A DNA stretch of 23,581 nt from Tissierellia bacterium (GTDB lineage: Bacteria > Bacillota_A > Clostridia > Tissierellales > Peptoniphilaceae), in contig JAAYEN010000089.1 of the NCBI GenBank assembly GCA_012728775.1, forward strand, positions 1 through 23,581. Reading direction: 5' to 3'. Position 1 is the stretch's first letter, and each line of letters opens with the position of its first letter. Position numbers and translations under genes: made by a program. Positions 7,904 to 15,446 of the stretch are shown one piece after another. The notes under the pieces are model-generated. The model ran no database searches and had not been told where the DNA came from. It saw only the letters and a program-made list of their open reading frames with translations.

Positions 7904-9346
7904 TTACACAGGAATATATGAATTTAGATCTTTTTTATCATAAGGAGATTTTTCTAATAATCTCTCCATGGCTTCTATAGAATTTACACCAAACTCCTTG
8001 TGATTTTTCCCAAAAGTTTCCGGAACTCCTTGTCTAGTAACATAAGCTACTTTGTAATTCTTTTTTAAATCCAACTCTTCATCTCCTACAAAAATCTTTT
8101 GTATACGATGACCTTTTGGATTTTCCAATTTCCAATATACTTTCAACCCAGAGTTTCTTTTAATATAACCTCCCATCTGCCCAAATGGATCAGTTGAGAA
8201 AGTTTTTTCCAAATTATCTTCAAGCATCTGGCATAATTCTTCTCCAGTCATTTCAGCTGTCATTATTGGTGGATCCATGGGAACGATTCTATAAAGATCT
8301 CTTCTAGTGATTTTACCTTTTTCAACTGCTCCGCCATATCTCCATCCATTGGAAAATGCTATATCTAGTCCTGTTGTATTTCTCATAGCATCTAATAATA
8401 AATAGTCCATAGTGCCATAAAAACTACTACCACGATGTAAATCTATCTTACTTTCTCCAATTTCTTCATCTAAATAGGTTTTGTATTTTGATAAAATTGC
8501 ATCTTCATTTAGCATATTCAAAAACTCTGAATCCTCTTTAACTGTTTCGTCTAGGACAATATATTCATGGAGGATATTTAATAGTTTTTTATCTTCAAAC
8601 TCTAGATTTAAATATCCAATTGAAGAAGCCAAAGCTCCAGATTGAATAATATATGCATCCTTTACTTTTTCTACATATTTTATCCTATTATGAGTATGAC
8701 CTGAAAGACAAATATCAATTCCTGAAACTTGATTTAGTAATTCTATGTCTTGAGGGTATCCTAAATGGGATAGGAGAATTATTAAATCTGCTCCTTCTTC
8801 TTTCAATAATTTAGAATATTTTTTTGATTCTTCCACACCGTTAGTAAATTCAGCACCTTCCCAAAATGGTTTGGGCATATTTTTTCTTATTATATTAGAG
8901 GCGACTCCAATTACTCCGATTTTTATTCCATTTACTTCAAGGATTTTTGTTGGCTGAAACATCAAATCCTTTGTATTTTCGTAATAAACATTAGAAGCCA
9001 AGATAGGATAATTTAAACTTGTCTCTAAATTTTTTAAATTTTCTAAAGTATATGCAGAATCCCAATGAAATGTCATGGCATTTATTCCCAATTCATTTAG
9101 GTAAGGAATCATTATCTCACCTTTAGACTTAATGGACTCATAAGTGCCATGAAAAGTATCGCCGTTATCAAATACTAATAAATTATCTCCATGTTTATTT
9201 CTAAACTCCCTAATTTTGGTCATTATTCTAGGGTATCCTCCCAGAATTTCTACTTTAAAACCTTCTCCTGTATATCTTAGATCTCCGTGGGGTAGTAGGT
9301 TTGCGTGAGTATCATTAATTTGAACAATTCCTATAGTTTTTTTCAT
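7904..9346 (-). CDS. Bifunctional metallophosphatase/5'-nucleotidase family protein, cytoplasmic, SoxB-like motif III
   Basis: This 480-residue protein has an N-terminal calcineurin-like phosphoesterase domain (residues about 4-240) and a C-terminal 5'-nucleotidase domain (about 300-480). Metal-ligand motifs visible are NDTH (Asp12, His14), DNGDTFHG (about 60-67), LLSHLG and SGHTHNR. The usual GNH(E/D) motif III reads FHWD here, as in the SoxB-like branch. I start it at 9346 because AGGAGGG stands 6 bases upstream; an in-frame ATG at 9403 would add 19 residues with no ribosome site. There is no signal peptide, unlike exported 5'-nucleotidases, so it should act in the cytoplasm. Substrate (nucleotide, UDP-sugar, cyclic nucleotide or other phosphoester) cannot be told from sequence. 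It is monocistronic and faces ligD. Confidence 0.85.
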   Translation of the reverse strand: MKKTIGIVQINDTHANLLPHGDLRYTGEGFKVEILGGYPRIMTKIREFRNKHGDNLLVFDNGDTFHGTYESIKSKGEIMIPYLNELGINAMTFHWDSAYTLENLKNLETSLNYPILASNVYYENTKDLMFQPTKILEVNGIKIGVIGVASNIIRKNMPKPFWEGAEFTNGVEESKKYSKLLKEEGADLIILLSHLGYPQDIELLNQVSGIDICLSGHTHNRIKYVEKVKDAYIIQSGALASSIGYLNLEFEDKKLLNILHEYIVLDETVKEDSEFLNMLNEDAILSKYKTYLDEEIGESKIDLHRGSSFYGTMDYLLLDAMRNTTGLDIAFSNGWRYGGAVEKGKITRRDLYRIVPMDPPIMTAEMTGEELCQMLEDNLEKTFSTDPFGQMGGYIKRNSGLKVYWKLENPKGHRIQKIFVGDEELDLKKNYKVAYVTRQGVPETFGKNHKEFGVNSIEAMERLLEKSPYDKKDLNSYIPV

Positions 9347-9439
9347 ATCAAACCCTCCTAATTTTGTTATTATTTTCATACCCAAATAATTATATATGAA
9401 CATACATCAATGCCAAAGATTAATAGAAATAAATTTAAC

Positions 9440-9468
9440 TTGAGTAAGGAGTAGATACATTATATAAT
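9440..9468 (+). promoter_or_regulatory. Sigma-A type promoter for the GNAT gene
   Basis: TTGAGT (9440-9445), a 17-base spacer and a perfect TATAAT (9463-9468) end 21 bases before the GNAT ATG. The untranslated leader would be very short, just enough for the AGGTGG ribosome site. Confidence 0.65.
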
Positions 9469-9489
9469 TGCTATAAATGAGGTGGTAAG

Positions 9490-10047
9490 ATGTCAGAATA
9501 TAAATTTTTGCCTAATTATTATATCGAAGCCGAAGGGATTTTAATGAGACCATTTACATTAGAGGATGCTAAAGTGGTATCAGAATTATGTAATAATTAT
9601 AATATATATAAAAATACCCTCGTAATTCCTTATCCATATTCCGAAGAAGATGGGATAGATTGGATACAATACCAAATAGAAAATTTTGATCCGGATAGAG
9701 AACTAAATTTTGCAATTATAGATAAAACTACCTCTGAATTGGTTGGATGTGTGGGTTTGATTTGTTCACAAATTCATTTACGTTGTGAGATTGGGTATTG
9801 GATAGGAGAAAAATATTGGGGCAATGGATATGCTACAGAAGCAGCAAAAGCGGCCATTGCTTACGTGTTTGAAATAATGGGCTATAACAAAGTTTACGCT
9901 AAACATTTCACCACAAATCCATCTTCAGGAAAAGTAATGGAAAAAGCTGGCATGAAATATGAAGGTACTGAACGGGAGCATTATATTAAAAATGGCGATT
10001 ATATTGATGTTGCAAGCTATAGTATTTTAAGAAAAGAATATAAATAA
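9490..10047 (+). CDS. GNAT family N-acetyltransferase, RimJ/RimL-like
   Basis: A 185-residue acetyl-CoA-dependent acetyltransferase of the GNAT fold. The N-terminal half (EAEGILMRPFTLEDAKVVSELCNN) is the usual strand-helix start of RimJ/RimL-like members. The core CEIGYWIGEKYWGNGYATEA contains the pyrophosphate-binding GNGYAT loop, and the C-terminal part (TNPSSGKVMEKAGMKYEGTEREH) is the conserved N-x-x-S-x-x-x-x-E-K-x-G-x-x-x-E-G segment. Members acetylate ribosomal protein N-termini, small amines or antibiotics; the substrate here is not predictable. It has its own promoter and terminator and so appears to be a single-gene unit. Confidence 0.88.
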   Translation: MSEYKFLPNYYIEAEGILMRPFTLEDAKVVSELCNNYNIYKNTLVIPYPYSEEDGIDWIQYQIENFDPDRELNFAIIDKTTSELVGCVGLICSQIHLRCEIGYWIGEKYWGNGYATEAAKAAIAYVFEIMGYNKVYAKHFTTNPSSGKVMEKAGMKYEGTEREHYIKNGDYIDVASYSILRKEYK

Positions 10048-10095
10048 AAAATCTTCCATCTTGATTTATTATATTAAAGATGGAAGATTTTTTAT
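10044..10095 (+). terminator. Intrinsic terminator after the GNAT gene
   Basis: A perfect 19-base-pair stem: the left arm at 10044-10062 (core AATCTTCCATCTT) pairs with 10077-10095 around a 14-base loop. A-tract and T-tract flanks could make it work in both directions. It overlaps the last bases of the coding region. Confidence 0.9.
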
Positions 10096-10264
10096 TTATC
10101 AGTACTTGAATCTTTACGATAATTTAAATTATATAATGATTTCTTAAATTTTTCACAAACTCACATAGTAATACACCATTATATTTGATTTAATATTATA
10201 CCTTAATTTATTATTGCTTAAAATAGGGTAAAAAGTAATTAGTAAAATAAATTGAGGTGTCGTT

Positions 10265-11224
10265 ATGGAATTTGGAATAAAGAACATTGAAGTAGCAAGA
10301 GAAAGGATTAATAATAGTATTATAAAAACTCCTCTTATTAGGGTTGAAAATTTAGATGAACATCTTGGGTTTGAAGTTTATTTAAAACTTGAGAACATGC
10401 AAAAAACAGGTTCATTTAAATTTAGAGGGGCGATGAACAAAATATTATCCTTGTCGGATGAAGAATTGCAAAAAGGTATAATTTGTGCATCTTCTGGAAA
10501 TCACGGAAAAGCAATTGCATTTGCGGCCAAGGAATTAGGAATACCTGGGATTATTGTAATGCCTGAAACTGCACCAAAAAATAAAATTAAGGCCATTGAA
10601 GAATTGGGAGCTAGAGTTGTATTATGTGATGCTTCTGAAAGATTTATAATTGCAGAACAACTTAGAGAAGAAAACGATATGACTATGGCTCCGCCATTTG
10701 ATGACTACGATATAATGGCGGGACAGGGGACTTGTGGGTTGGAAATTATTGAAGAAGTACCAGAATTAGACTATGTAATTGTACCAGTTAGTGGTGGTGG
10801 ATTAATAGGAGGAGTAGCAACTGCGATTAAAGATAGAAGTGATAAGACAAAAGTAATAGGAGCAGAACCCAAAAATGCAGCAGCATATACAGTTAGCCTA
10901 AAAGAAGGCTCAGTTTCTACAGCTGAACAATTAGGAACTATAGCAGATGCTTTAGTATCTGTAACTCCAGGTGTAAAAAATTTTCCAGTTGTAAAAGAAA
11001 AAGTAGATGATATTTTAGATGTTTCAGAAGAATATATACTTAAGGGTATGAAATTACTGCTATTAGAAGGAAAAATTTTAGCTGAACCTTCTTCAGGTAT
11101 TGGCATAGGAAGTATTTTAGAAAAGAAAATAGATATTCCAAAAGGTAGTAAAGTTTGCTTTATTATTAGTGGAGGAAGTGTTTCTCTAGAGCAATTGAAA
11201 ATATTAGATGATATTGAAATATAA
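10265..11224 (+). CDS. Threonine/serine dehydratase, PLP-dependent (TdcB-like, no ACT domain)
   Basis: A 319-residue fold-type II PLP enzyme that would convert threonine to 2-oxobutyrate (or serine to pyruvate) plus ammonia. The PLP lysine is Lys52 in GSFKFRGA, the substrate loop is SSGNHG (about 77-81) and the phosphate-binding glycine loop is SGGGLIGG. There is no C-terminal ACT domain, as in short catabolic dehydratases and unlike biosynthetic IlvA; a serine racemase-like activity is an alternative. GAGGTG precedes the ATG. The 165-base region upstream (10100-10264) is very AT-rich; it offers only a weak candidate promoter (TTGAAT, 17 bases, TTATAT near 10105-10135), and I see no riboswitch in it. 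The nitroreductase gene starts 13 bases downstream, so the two are probably cotranscribed. Confidence 0.87.
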   Translation: MEFGIKNIEVARERINNSIIKTPLIRVENLDEHLGFEVYLKLENMQKTGSFKFRGAMNKILSLSDEELQKGIICASSGNHGKAIAFAAKELGIPGIIVMPETAPKNKIKAIEELGARVVLCDASERFIIAEQLREENDMTMAPPFDDYDIMAGQGTCGLEIIEEVPELDYVIVPVSGGGLIGGVATAIKDRSDKTKVIGAEPKNAAAYTVSLKEGSVSTAEQLGTIADALVSVTPGVKNFPVVKEKVDDILDVSEEYILKGMKLLLLEGKILAEPSSGIGIGSILEKKIDIPKGSKVCFIISGGSVSLEQLKILDDIEI

Positions 11225-11237
11225 ATAGGAGGAAATT

Positions 11238-11978
11238 ATGGATTTTATAAAAACTGTGATGAATCATAGAAGTATTAGAGAGTTCGAAGACAAAAAAGTA
11301 AGCGATGAACATTTAAAAATAATTATTGATGGAGTAATGAGAACCGCTTCTAGCTCTGCATTACAACAAGCAAGTGTTATAAGAATTACAGATTCAGACA
11401 AGAAAAAAGCTATTGCTCAATTTTGTGGTCAAGAGTTTATAGGAAGATTTCCAGAATTCTTCATTTTTATAGTAGATCTTTATCGAAACGAAAGGATAAT
11501 AAAAGATCATAATAAATATGAGCAGCGAGAATCCCATGTAGATAAATTTTTACAAGGATTTACCGATGCAGTTTTGATGGCACAAAATGCCAATAATATT
11601 ATAGAGTCCTTAGGAATGGGTGGGGTATTTATTGGAAATATTTTAAGCGATCCTCAACAGATGATTGAAATATTGAATTTGCCAGAACTTACATTTCCAG
11701 TTCTCGGATTAGGATTTGGATATCCAAATGAAAATCCAAATTTGAAACCAAGGATACCTACTGAATACAGATTATTTGAAAATGAATATAAAATTTTTGA
11801 TAATTATAAAAATGAAATAAAAAAGTATGACGAGGAAATTTCAAAATATGTGGATTTACGTTTCCCAGATAAAACCACTGATCCATTTTCTACACAAGTA
11901 ATTGAAAGAAACAAGATTACTAGTCCCCTTAGAATAAAATTATTAGAGGTAGCAAAGTCAAACGGTTTTAAACTATAA
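11238..11978 (+). CDS. Nitroreductase family protein, copy 1
   Basis: A 246-residue FMN-dependent nitroreductase-fold protein resembling oxygen-insensitive NADPH nitroreductases of the NfsA type. The N-terminal NHRSIREFEDKKV holds the Arg residues that usually bind the FMN phosphate; the middle has DAVLMAQNANNIIESLGMGGVFIG and PVLGLGFGYP, both typical. GGAGG stands 6 bases before the ATG, 13 bases after the dehydratase, so it is likely the second gene of that operon. Natural substrate unknown; flavin, quinone or nitro compounds are possible. It is closely related along its whole length to the protein encoded at 12079-12822. Confidence 0.88.
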   Translation: MDFIKTVMNHRSIREFEDKKVSDEHLKIIIDGVMRTASSSALQQASVIRITDSDKKKAIAQFCGQEFIGRFPEFFIFIVDLYRNERIIKDHNKYEQRESHVDKFLQGFTDAVLMAQNANNIIESLGMGGVFIGNILSDPQQMIEILNLPELTFPVLGLGFGYPNENPNLKPRIPTEYRLFENEYKIFDNYKNEIKKYDEEISKYVDLRFPDKTTDPFSTQVIERNKITSPLRIKLLEVAKSNGFKL

Positions 11979-11980
11979 AT

Positions 11981-12022
11981 AAAAATAGCTTTTGAATATT
12001 GATACATTCAAAAGCTATTTTT
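11981..12022 (+). terminator. Intrinsic terminator between the two nitroreductase genes
   Basis: A perfect 17-base-pair stem (AAAAATAGCTTTTGAAT with its complement at 12006-12022) around an 8-base loop, ending in TTTTT. The second nitroreductase therefore needs either readthrough or its own promoter in the short gap that follows. Confidence 0.9.
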
Positions 12023-12078
12023 GTATATAATATTGGGTAAATAAAGTGTATATAAATAGAGTTGTTTGGGAGGAAATA

Positions 12079-12822
12079 ATGGACAAATTAATAAAACGAG
12101 TAAATGAACATAGAACAATAAGAGAATTTACAGATGAAAAAGTAAGTAAAGAAAATTTAGATATTATATTCGATAGCATTATGAGAACTGCCACAAGTAC
12201 AGGTATGCAAATGGCGAGTGTAATTCACATAACAGACCCTAAGGCTAAGTTGGAACTATCTAAAGTTTGTAATCAAGAATATGTTGCTAGAGCCACTGAA
12301 CTTTTAGTCTTTATTGTAGATAATTATAGAAATCATAGGATAATGAAAGATACCAATAATTTTATAGAAAAAGAATCCGACGGAGATACATTTTTTCAAG
12401 GATATACAGATGCAATACTAATGGCTCAAAATGCCACAACGATAATAGAGTCCATGGGAATGGGGGCAGTGTATTTGGGAAGTATATTAAATGATCCGGA
12501 AAAAGTAATTGAAATACTAAATCTTCCTCCACTAACGTTTCCTGTTTTAGGATTGGGATTTGGGTATCCTAACCAAAGTCCCCAATTAAAACCTAGGCTA
12601 AATAAAAAATATAGAATTTTTGAAAATGAATATAAAGTGTTTGATGACTACGGTGAAGAACTAAAAGAATATGACCAAGAGATGACTTCATATTATGACT
12701 TAAGAGAAGGAAACAGAAGATCCGATAGTTTTTTTAAACAAGTAGTAAGTAAAACAAAAAACCCAATACCTAAAAGATTAAAACTTATTGAATATGCAAA
12801 AGGTAATGGATTTAAATTGTAA
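12079..12822 (+). CDS. Nitroreductase family protein, copy 2
   Basis: A 247-residue paralogue of the preceding nitroreductase, with matching length and motifs (NEHRTIREFTDEKV, DAILMAQNATTIIESMGMGAVYLG, PVLGLGFGYPNQSPQLKPR, and the same C-terminal GNGFKL). I start it at the ATG at 12079, with GGAGG 6 bases upstream; the ATG at 12046 would add 11 residues that copy 1 does not have. The two copies differ mostly in the segment after the N-terminal motif and in the C-terminal third, so they probably differ in substrate. This looks like a local tandem duplication. Confidence 0.88.
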   Translation: MDKLIKRVNEHRTIREFTDEKVSKENLDIIFDSIMRTATSTGMQMASVIHITDPKAKLELSKVCNQEYVARATELLVFIVDNYRNHRIMKDTNNFIEKESDGDTFFQGYTDAILMAQNATTIIESMGMGAVYLGSILNDPEKVIEILNLPPLTFPVLGLGFGYPNQSPQLKPRLNKKYRIFENEYKVFDDYGEELKEYDQEMTSYYDLREGNRRSDSFFKQVVSKTKNPIPKRLKLIEYAKGNGFKL

Positions 12823-12827
12823 CGACT

Positions 12828-12862
12828 AGTGGGCTTTTATTATTGATAAGAGCTCACTTTTA
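12828..12862 (+). terminator. Intrinsic terminator after nitroreductase copy 2
   Basis: AGTGGGCTTTTAT (12828-12840) pairs with ATAAGAGCTCACT (12846-12858), with two G-U pairs and a 5-base loop, followed by TTTTAT. It begins 6 bases after the stop codon. Confidence 0.8.
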
Positions 12863-12942
12863 TATGAAAATGTAACATAAGAAACAGAAAATAGAAAATA
12901 AATAACATATAATTCCTATAGATTATAATTTGGAGGGAAAAA

Positions 12943-13515
12943 ATGAGTTTATTCTTAGCGCCTATACACAGTATAATGTATGGAAAAATAAAAAATCAAG
13001 ATAAAATAAATGATGAATTGATTAAAAAATTTGGAGATGAAACATTACGCAACGAAATAATTACAAATATTGGAAGCCTACCTTCTGGAGAGCTTGCAGA
13101 TGTAATTGATACTCAAAATATTCACGGCTGGTTACAAAGTCAAATTGATATAGTAGAAAAATCTTTTAGTACAATTGTAGAAAATTTATTAGAAAAAGGA
13201 GTATCAAAATCTGATCTAATTCAGTGGTTTGAAGATAATGGAAAAAACTTTGAAATAGCTGAAAGTGGAGAAGAGTTATATCAAATGTTTTCTGGATTTT
13301 ATTTAGACGGCATGCCATGTGATAGAGCGATCCAACCTATTGAACTCGAAGAAAACAGTGCAAAATGGGCTCAAAATATTGATGTCCATGGTAAATATTG
13401 GGATGATGGCGGAATACTTTATAATGAACTGAGATGTGCAATGATTAGAGGATTGGCAGAAAATAGTGGGTTTAAGTTTAATTATAATGAAGGAACTTAT
13501 GAGGTGACAAAATGA
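12943..13515 (+). CDS. Unrecognised 190-residue protein cotranscribed with a hemerythrin protein
   Basis: I do not recognise this family. The protein is soluble, acidic and apparently mostly helical, with no signal peptide or membrane segment. Possible metal or cofactor ligands are spread through it: His9 in LAPIHSIMYGKI, His61 in NIHGWL, Cys126 in DGMPCDRA, His149 in DVHGKYWDDGG and Cys165 in ELRCAMIRG. The C-terminal half, with its Gly, Trp and Tyr residues, looks the more conserved-looking part. GGAGGG precedes the ATG. Its TGA stop overlaps the ATG of the hemerythrin-domain gene by 4 bases, so the two are translationally coupled and probably work together, perhaps in sensing or handling O2, NO or iron. 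That role is inference from context only. Confidence 0.85.
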   Translation: MSLFLAPIHSIMYGKIKNQDKINDELIKKFGDETLRNEIITNIGSLPSGELADVIDTQNIHGWLQSQIDIVEKSFSTIVENLLEKGVSKSDLIQWFEDNGKNFEIAESGEELYQMFSGFYLDGMPCDRAIQPIELEENSAKWAQNIDVHGKYWDDGGILYNELRCAMIRGLAENSGFKFNYNEGTYEVTK

Positions 13516-14039
13516 TTGGAATTACAGTTTTAATAAATGAACACAAAAACATTTTAAATTTTACTAATATTCTAGAAGAAAAATTAGTAGAAGTTTTAGA
13601 GACAAAGGAAGTAGACACAGATTATTTTAGAAAATGTATTCGTTTTATCAGGGAATATGCAGATGCTCATCATCACCAAAAAGAAGAAGACATTTTATTT
13701 GAAAGAATGTTAGAAGAATTAGGTGATGTAGCATCGAAATTAATTAGAAACGGAATGTTAGTAGAACACGATTTGGCAAGATTTACTGTAGGTGAATGGG
13801 AAAAAGCATTAAACGAATATGATAAAAATCCAAACAGCTTACACGAATTAAATATTTTAACCCATGGAATGACATATGTTCATCTCCTTAGACGTCACGC
13901 TACTAAAGAAAACGCAGTATTGTATCCATTTGCAGAGAAAAATCTATCTAAAGAATCCATTAAATGGGTAAATGAAGAAACTATAAAAATAGAAGATAAA
14001 AAACCAGACTTTTCAGACTTTGAAGAATTCCTTATATAA
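13512..14039 (+). CDS. Hemerythrin-domain (HHE) protein
   Basis: A 175-residue four-helix-bundle protein of the hemerythrin HHE cation-binding type, expected to bind a di-iron centre that reacts with O2, NO or peroxide. Likely iron ligands are His11 (INEHKNI), the His53-His55 cluster with Glu58 (AHHHQKEED), His86 (LVEHDLAR), His118/His124/His129 and Glu133 (LLRRHATKENAVLYPF). The HxxxE patterns match the family; which of the several His residues bind iron cannot be fixed by eye. It is coupled by a 4-base overlap to the unknown gene before it. No methyl-accepting or cyclase domain is attached, so storage, scavenging or repair roles are more likely than direct signalling. Confidence 0.88.
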   Translation: MIGITVLINEHKNILNFTNILEEKLVEVLETKEVDTDYFRKCIRFIREYADAHHHQKEEDILFERMLEELGDVASKLIRNGMLVEHDLARFTVGEWEKALNEYDKNPNSLHELNILTHGMTYVHLLRRHATKENAVLYPFAEKNLSKESIKWVNEETIKIEDKKPDFSDFEEFLI

Positions 14040-14092
14040 ATAAATAAAAAAGGGGTAAATGTCTATTAGGATATAATATGGAGGAGATAGAA

Positions 14093-15043
14093 TTGAAAAT
14101 TTTAGTAACCAGTAACGTTCCAGATGAAATACTTAATAGATTAGAAGATAAATTTGAACTGGATTATCATGATAGTAATGTTCCGTTATCAAAAGAAGAA
14201 ATAATTGAAAGAATAAAAGATGTGGAAGGACTTGTATGCCCATTATCAGATAAAATTGATAGGGAAGTAATTGATGCAGGAAATAATCTAAAAATTATTG
14301 CAAACTACGGTGCAGGATTTGATAACATAGACTTTAACTATGCTAAAGAAAAAAATATCATTGTTACAAACGCTCCCGCACCTTCATCTGCAGTTTCTAC
14401 AGCAGAATTAACATTTGGATTAATTTTAGCTTCTGCTAGAAAATTTTTCTCTGGGGAGAGAAATCTTAGAGAGGAAAAATTTTTGGGATGGCGTCCCACA
14501 TATTTCTTAGGTAGTGAACTGAGAGGAAAAACTCTTGGCATTATAGGCATGGGAAATATTGGGCAGAATTTGGCTAAAAGAGCTTTGGCATTTGAAATGG
14601 ATGTAATTTACAATTCAAGAAATCAAAAAGACGAGATTGAAAAACTGGGAGCAGTTTATAAATCTAAAGAAGAAGTCATCAAAGAAGCTGACTTTTTAAC
14701 AGTTCACACAGCATTTGCTCCAGAGTTGCACCATATGATTGGGGCAGAAGAATTTAAAATGATGAAGAATACTGCATATTTTATTAACGCAGCTAGAGGT
14801 CCGCTAATGGATGAAAAAGCTTTGATAGATGCACTAAAAAATAATGAAATTGCAGGAGCAGGGCTCGATGTATATGAATTTGAACCTAAAGTCTCAGAAG
14901 GCTTGATGAATTTGGATAATGTAATTCTAATTCCCCATCTAGGAAATGCTACCTACGAAGCTAGAATGGAAATGGGAAAAGCTGTAGCTGATAATTTAGA
15001 GGATTATATAAATGGAGATACTCCAAGAAATAAAGTAAATTAA
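14093..15043 (+). CDS. D-isomer-specific 2-hydroxyacid dehydrogenase
   Basis: A 316-residue NAD(P)-dependent dehydrogenase interconverting a 2-oxoacid and a D-2-hydroxyacid, glyoxylate/hydroxypyruvate reductase-like. The Rossmann motif GMGNIG is at 152-157 and the catalytic triad is Arg235 (NAARG), Glu264 (EFEP) and His282 (PHLG); the Arg-Glu spacing of 29 equals that of E. coli PGDH. I prefer the TTG start at 14093: GGAGGAG sits 6 bases upstream and the protein then begins MKILVTSNVP as is usual. The ATG at 14078 would add five residues encoded by that ribosome site itself. It follows the hemerythrin gene by about 50 bases, so cotranscription is possible. Length and residues are normal. Confidence 0.9.
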   Translation: MKILVTSNVPDEILNRLEDKFELDYHDSNVPLSKEEIIERIKDVEGLVCPLSDKIDREVIDAGNNLKIIANYGAGFDNIDFNYAKEKNIIVTNAPAPSSAVSTAELTFGLILASARKFFSGERNLREEKFLGWRPTYFLGSELRGKTLGIIGMGNIGQNLAKRALAFEMDVIYNSRNQKDEIEKLGAVYKSKEEVIKEADFLTVHTAFAPELHHMIGAEEFKMMKNTAYFINAARGPLMDEKALIDALKNNEIAGAGLDVYEFEPKVSEGLMNLDNVILIPHLGNATYEARMEMGKAVADNLEDYINGDTPRNKVN

Positions 15044-15059
15044 TAATTATAATTCTTTG

Positions 15060-15088
15060 ACCGCTCATAATTGGGCGGTTTTATTTTT
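15060..15088 (+). terminator. Intrinsic terminator after the hydroxyacid dehydrogenase gene
   Basis: ACCGCTCA pairs with TGGGCGGT around a 4-base TAAT loop, followed by TTTATTTTT. A compact GC-rich hairpin immediately before the sdpR promoter. Confidence 0.9.
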
Positions 15089-15099
15089 GTGAAAAATTA

Positions 15100-15153
15100 T
15101 TGACAATAAGATCTAATTAGAATACAATCTAATTAGAAATATTTCTAATTAGA
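15100..15153 (+). promoter_or_regulatory. sdpR-sdpI promoter with three palindromic operators
   Basis: A near-consensus sigma-A promoter: TTGACA (15100-15105), 17-base spacer, TACAAT (15123-15128). Three identical copies of the palindrome TCTAATTAGA sit at 15112-15121 (in the spacer), 15128-15137 (touching the -10) and 15144-15153 (at the ribosome site), exactly 16 bases apart. Binding of the ArsR-type repressor encoded next would block RNA polymerase, so I infer autorepression. Confidence 0.8.
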
Positions 15154-15164
15154 AGGTGAACAAA

Positions 15165-15446
15165 ATGTTTTCAAATACATTTAAAGCTTTATCGGATCCA
15201 GTAAGATTGGATATATTAGATATGCTTAGAAAAAAAGGAAGTATGAAAGCTGGTGACATTGCAGCAGAATTCAATTTAACCAATGCCACAATATCGTATC
15301 ATTTAAAGATCTTAAAAACTTCTGATTTAATATATGAAAGAAGAGAAAAGAATTTTATTTTCTATGAGTTGAATACTAGTATATTTGAAGATATGCTGTC
15401 TTGGTTTATAAAATTTAGAGGTGAAGAAAATGAAAAACAAAATTAG
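15165..15446 (+). CDS. sdpR: ArsR/SmtB-type transcription factor, SdpR-like autorepressor
   Basis: A 93-residue winged-helix protein. FKALSDPVRLDILDMLRKKG opens the ArsR-type domain, and AGDIAAEFNLTNATISYHLKILKTSDLI is the helix-turn-helix. The metal-binding ELCV(C/G)DL signature of ArsR/SmtB sensors is absent, as in SdpR. The start at ATG 15165 follows AGAAGG; the GTG at 15156 overlaps that site and would add three residues. The downstream SdpI-like membrane protein overlaps it by 17 bases. In Bacillus subtilis SdpI sequesters SdpR at the membrane when the SdpC toxin is bound, which relieves autorepression; the gene order, overlap and operators here fit that model. No sdpC-like toxin gene is present in the window. 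Confidence 0.88.
   Translation: MFSNTFKALSDPVRLDILDMLRKKGSMKAGDIAAEFNLTNATISYHLKILKTSDLIYERREKNFIFYELNTSIFEDMLSWFIKFRGEENEKQN

Noticed and set aside
10100..10264. Riboswitch or T-box leader for the threonine dehydratase.
   Set aside because: The region is AT-rich without stable stems, T-box motifs or a terminator before the gene.
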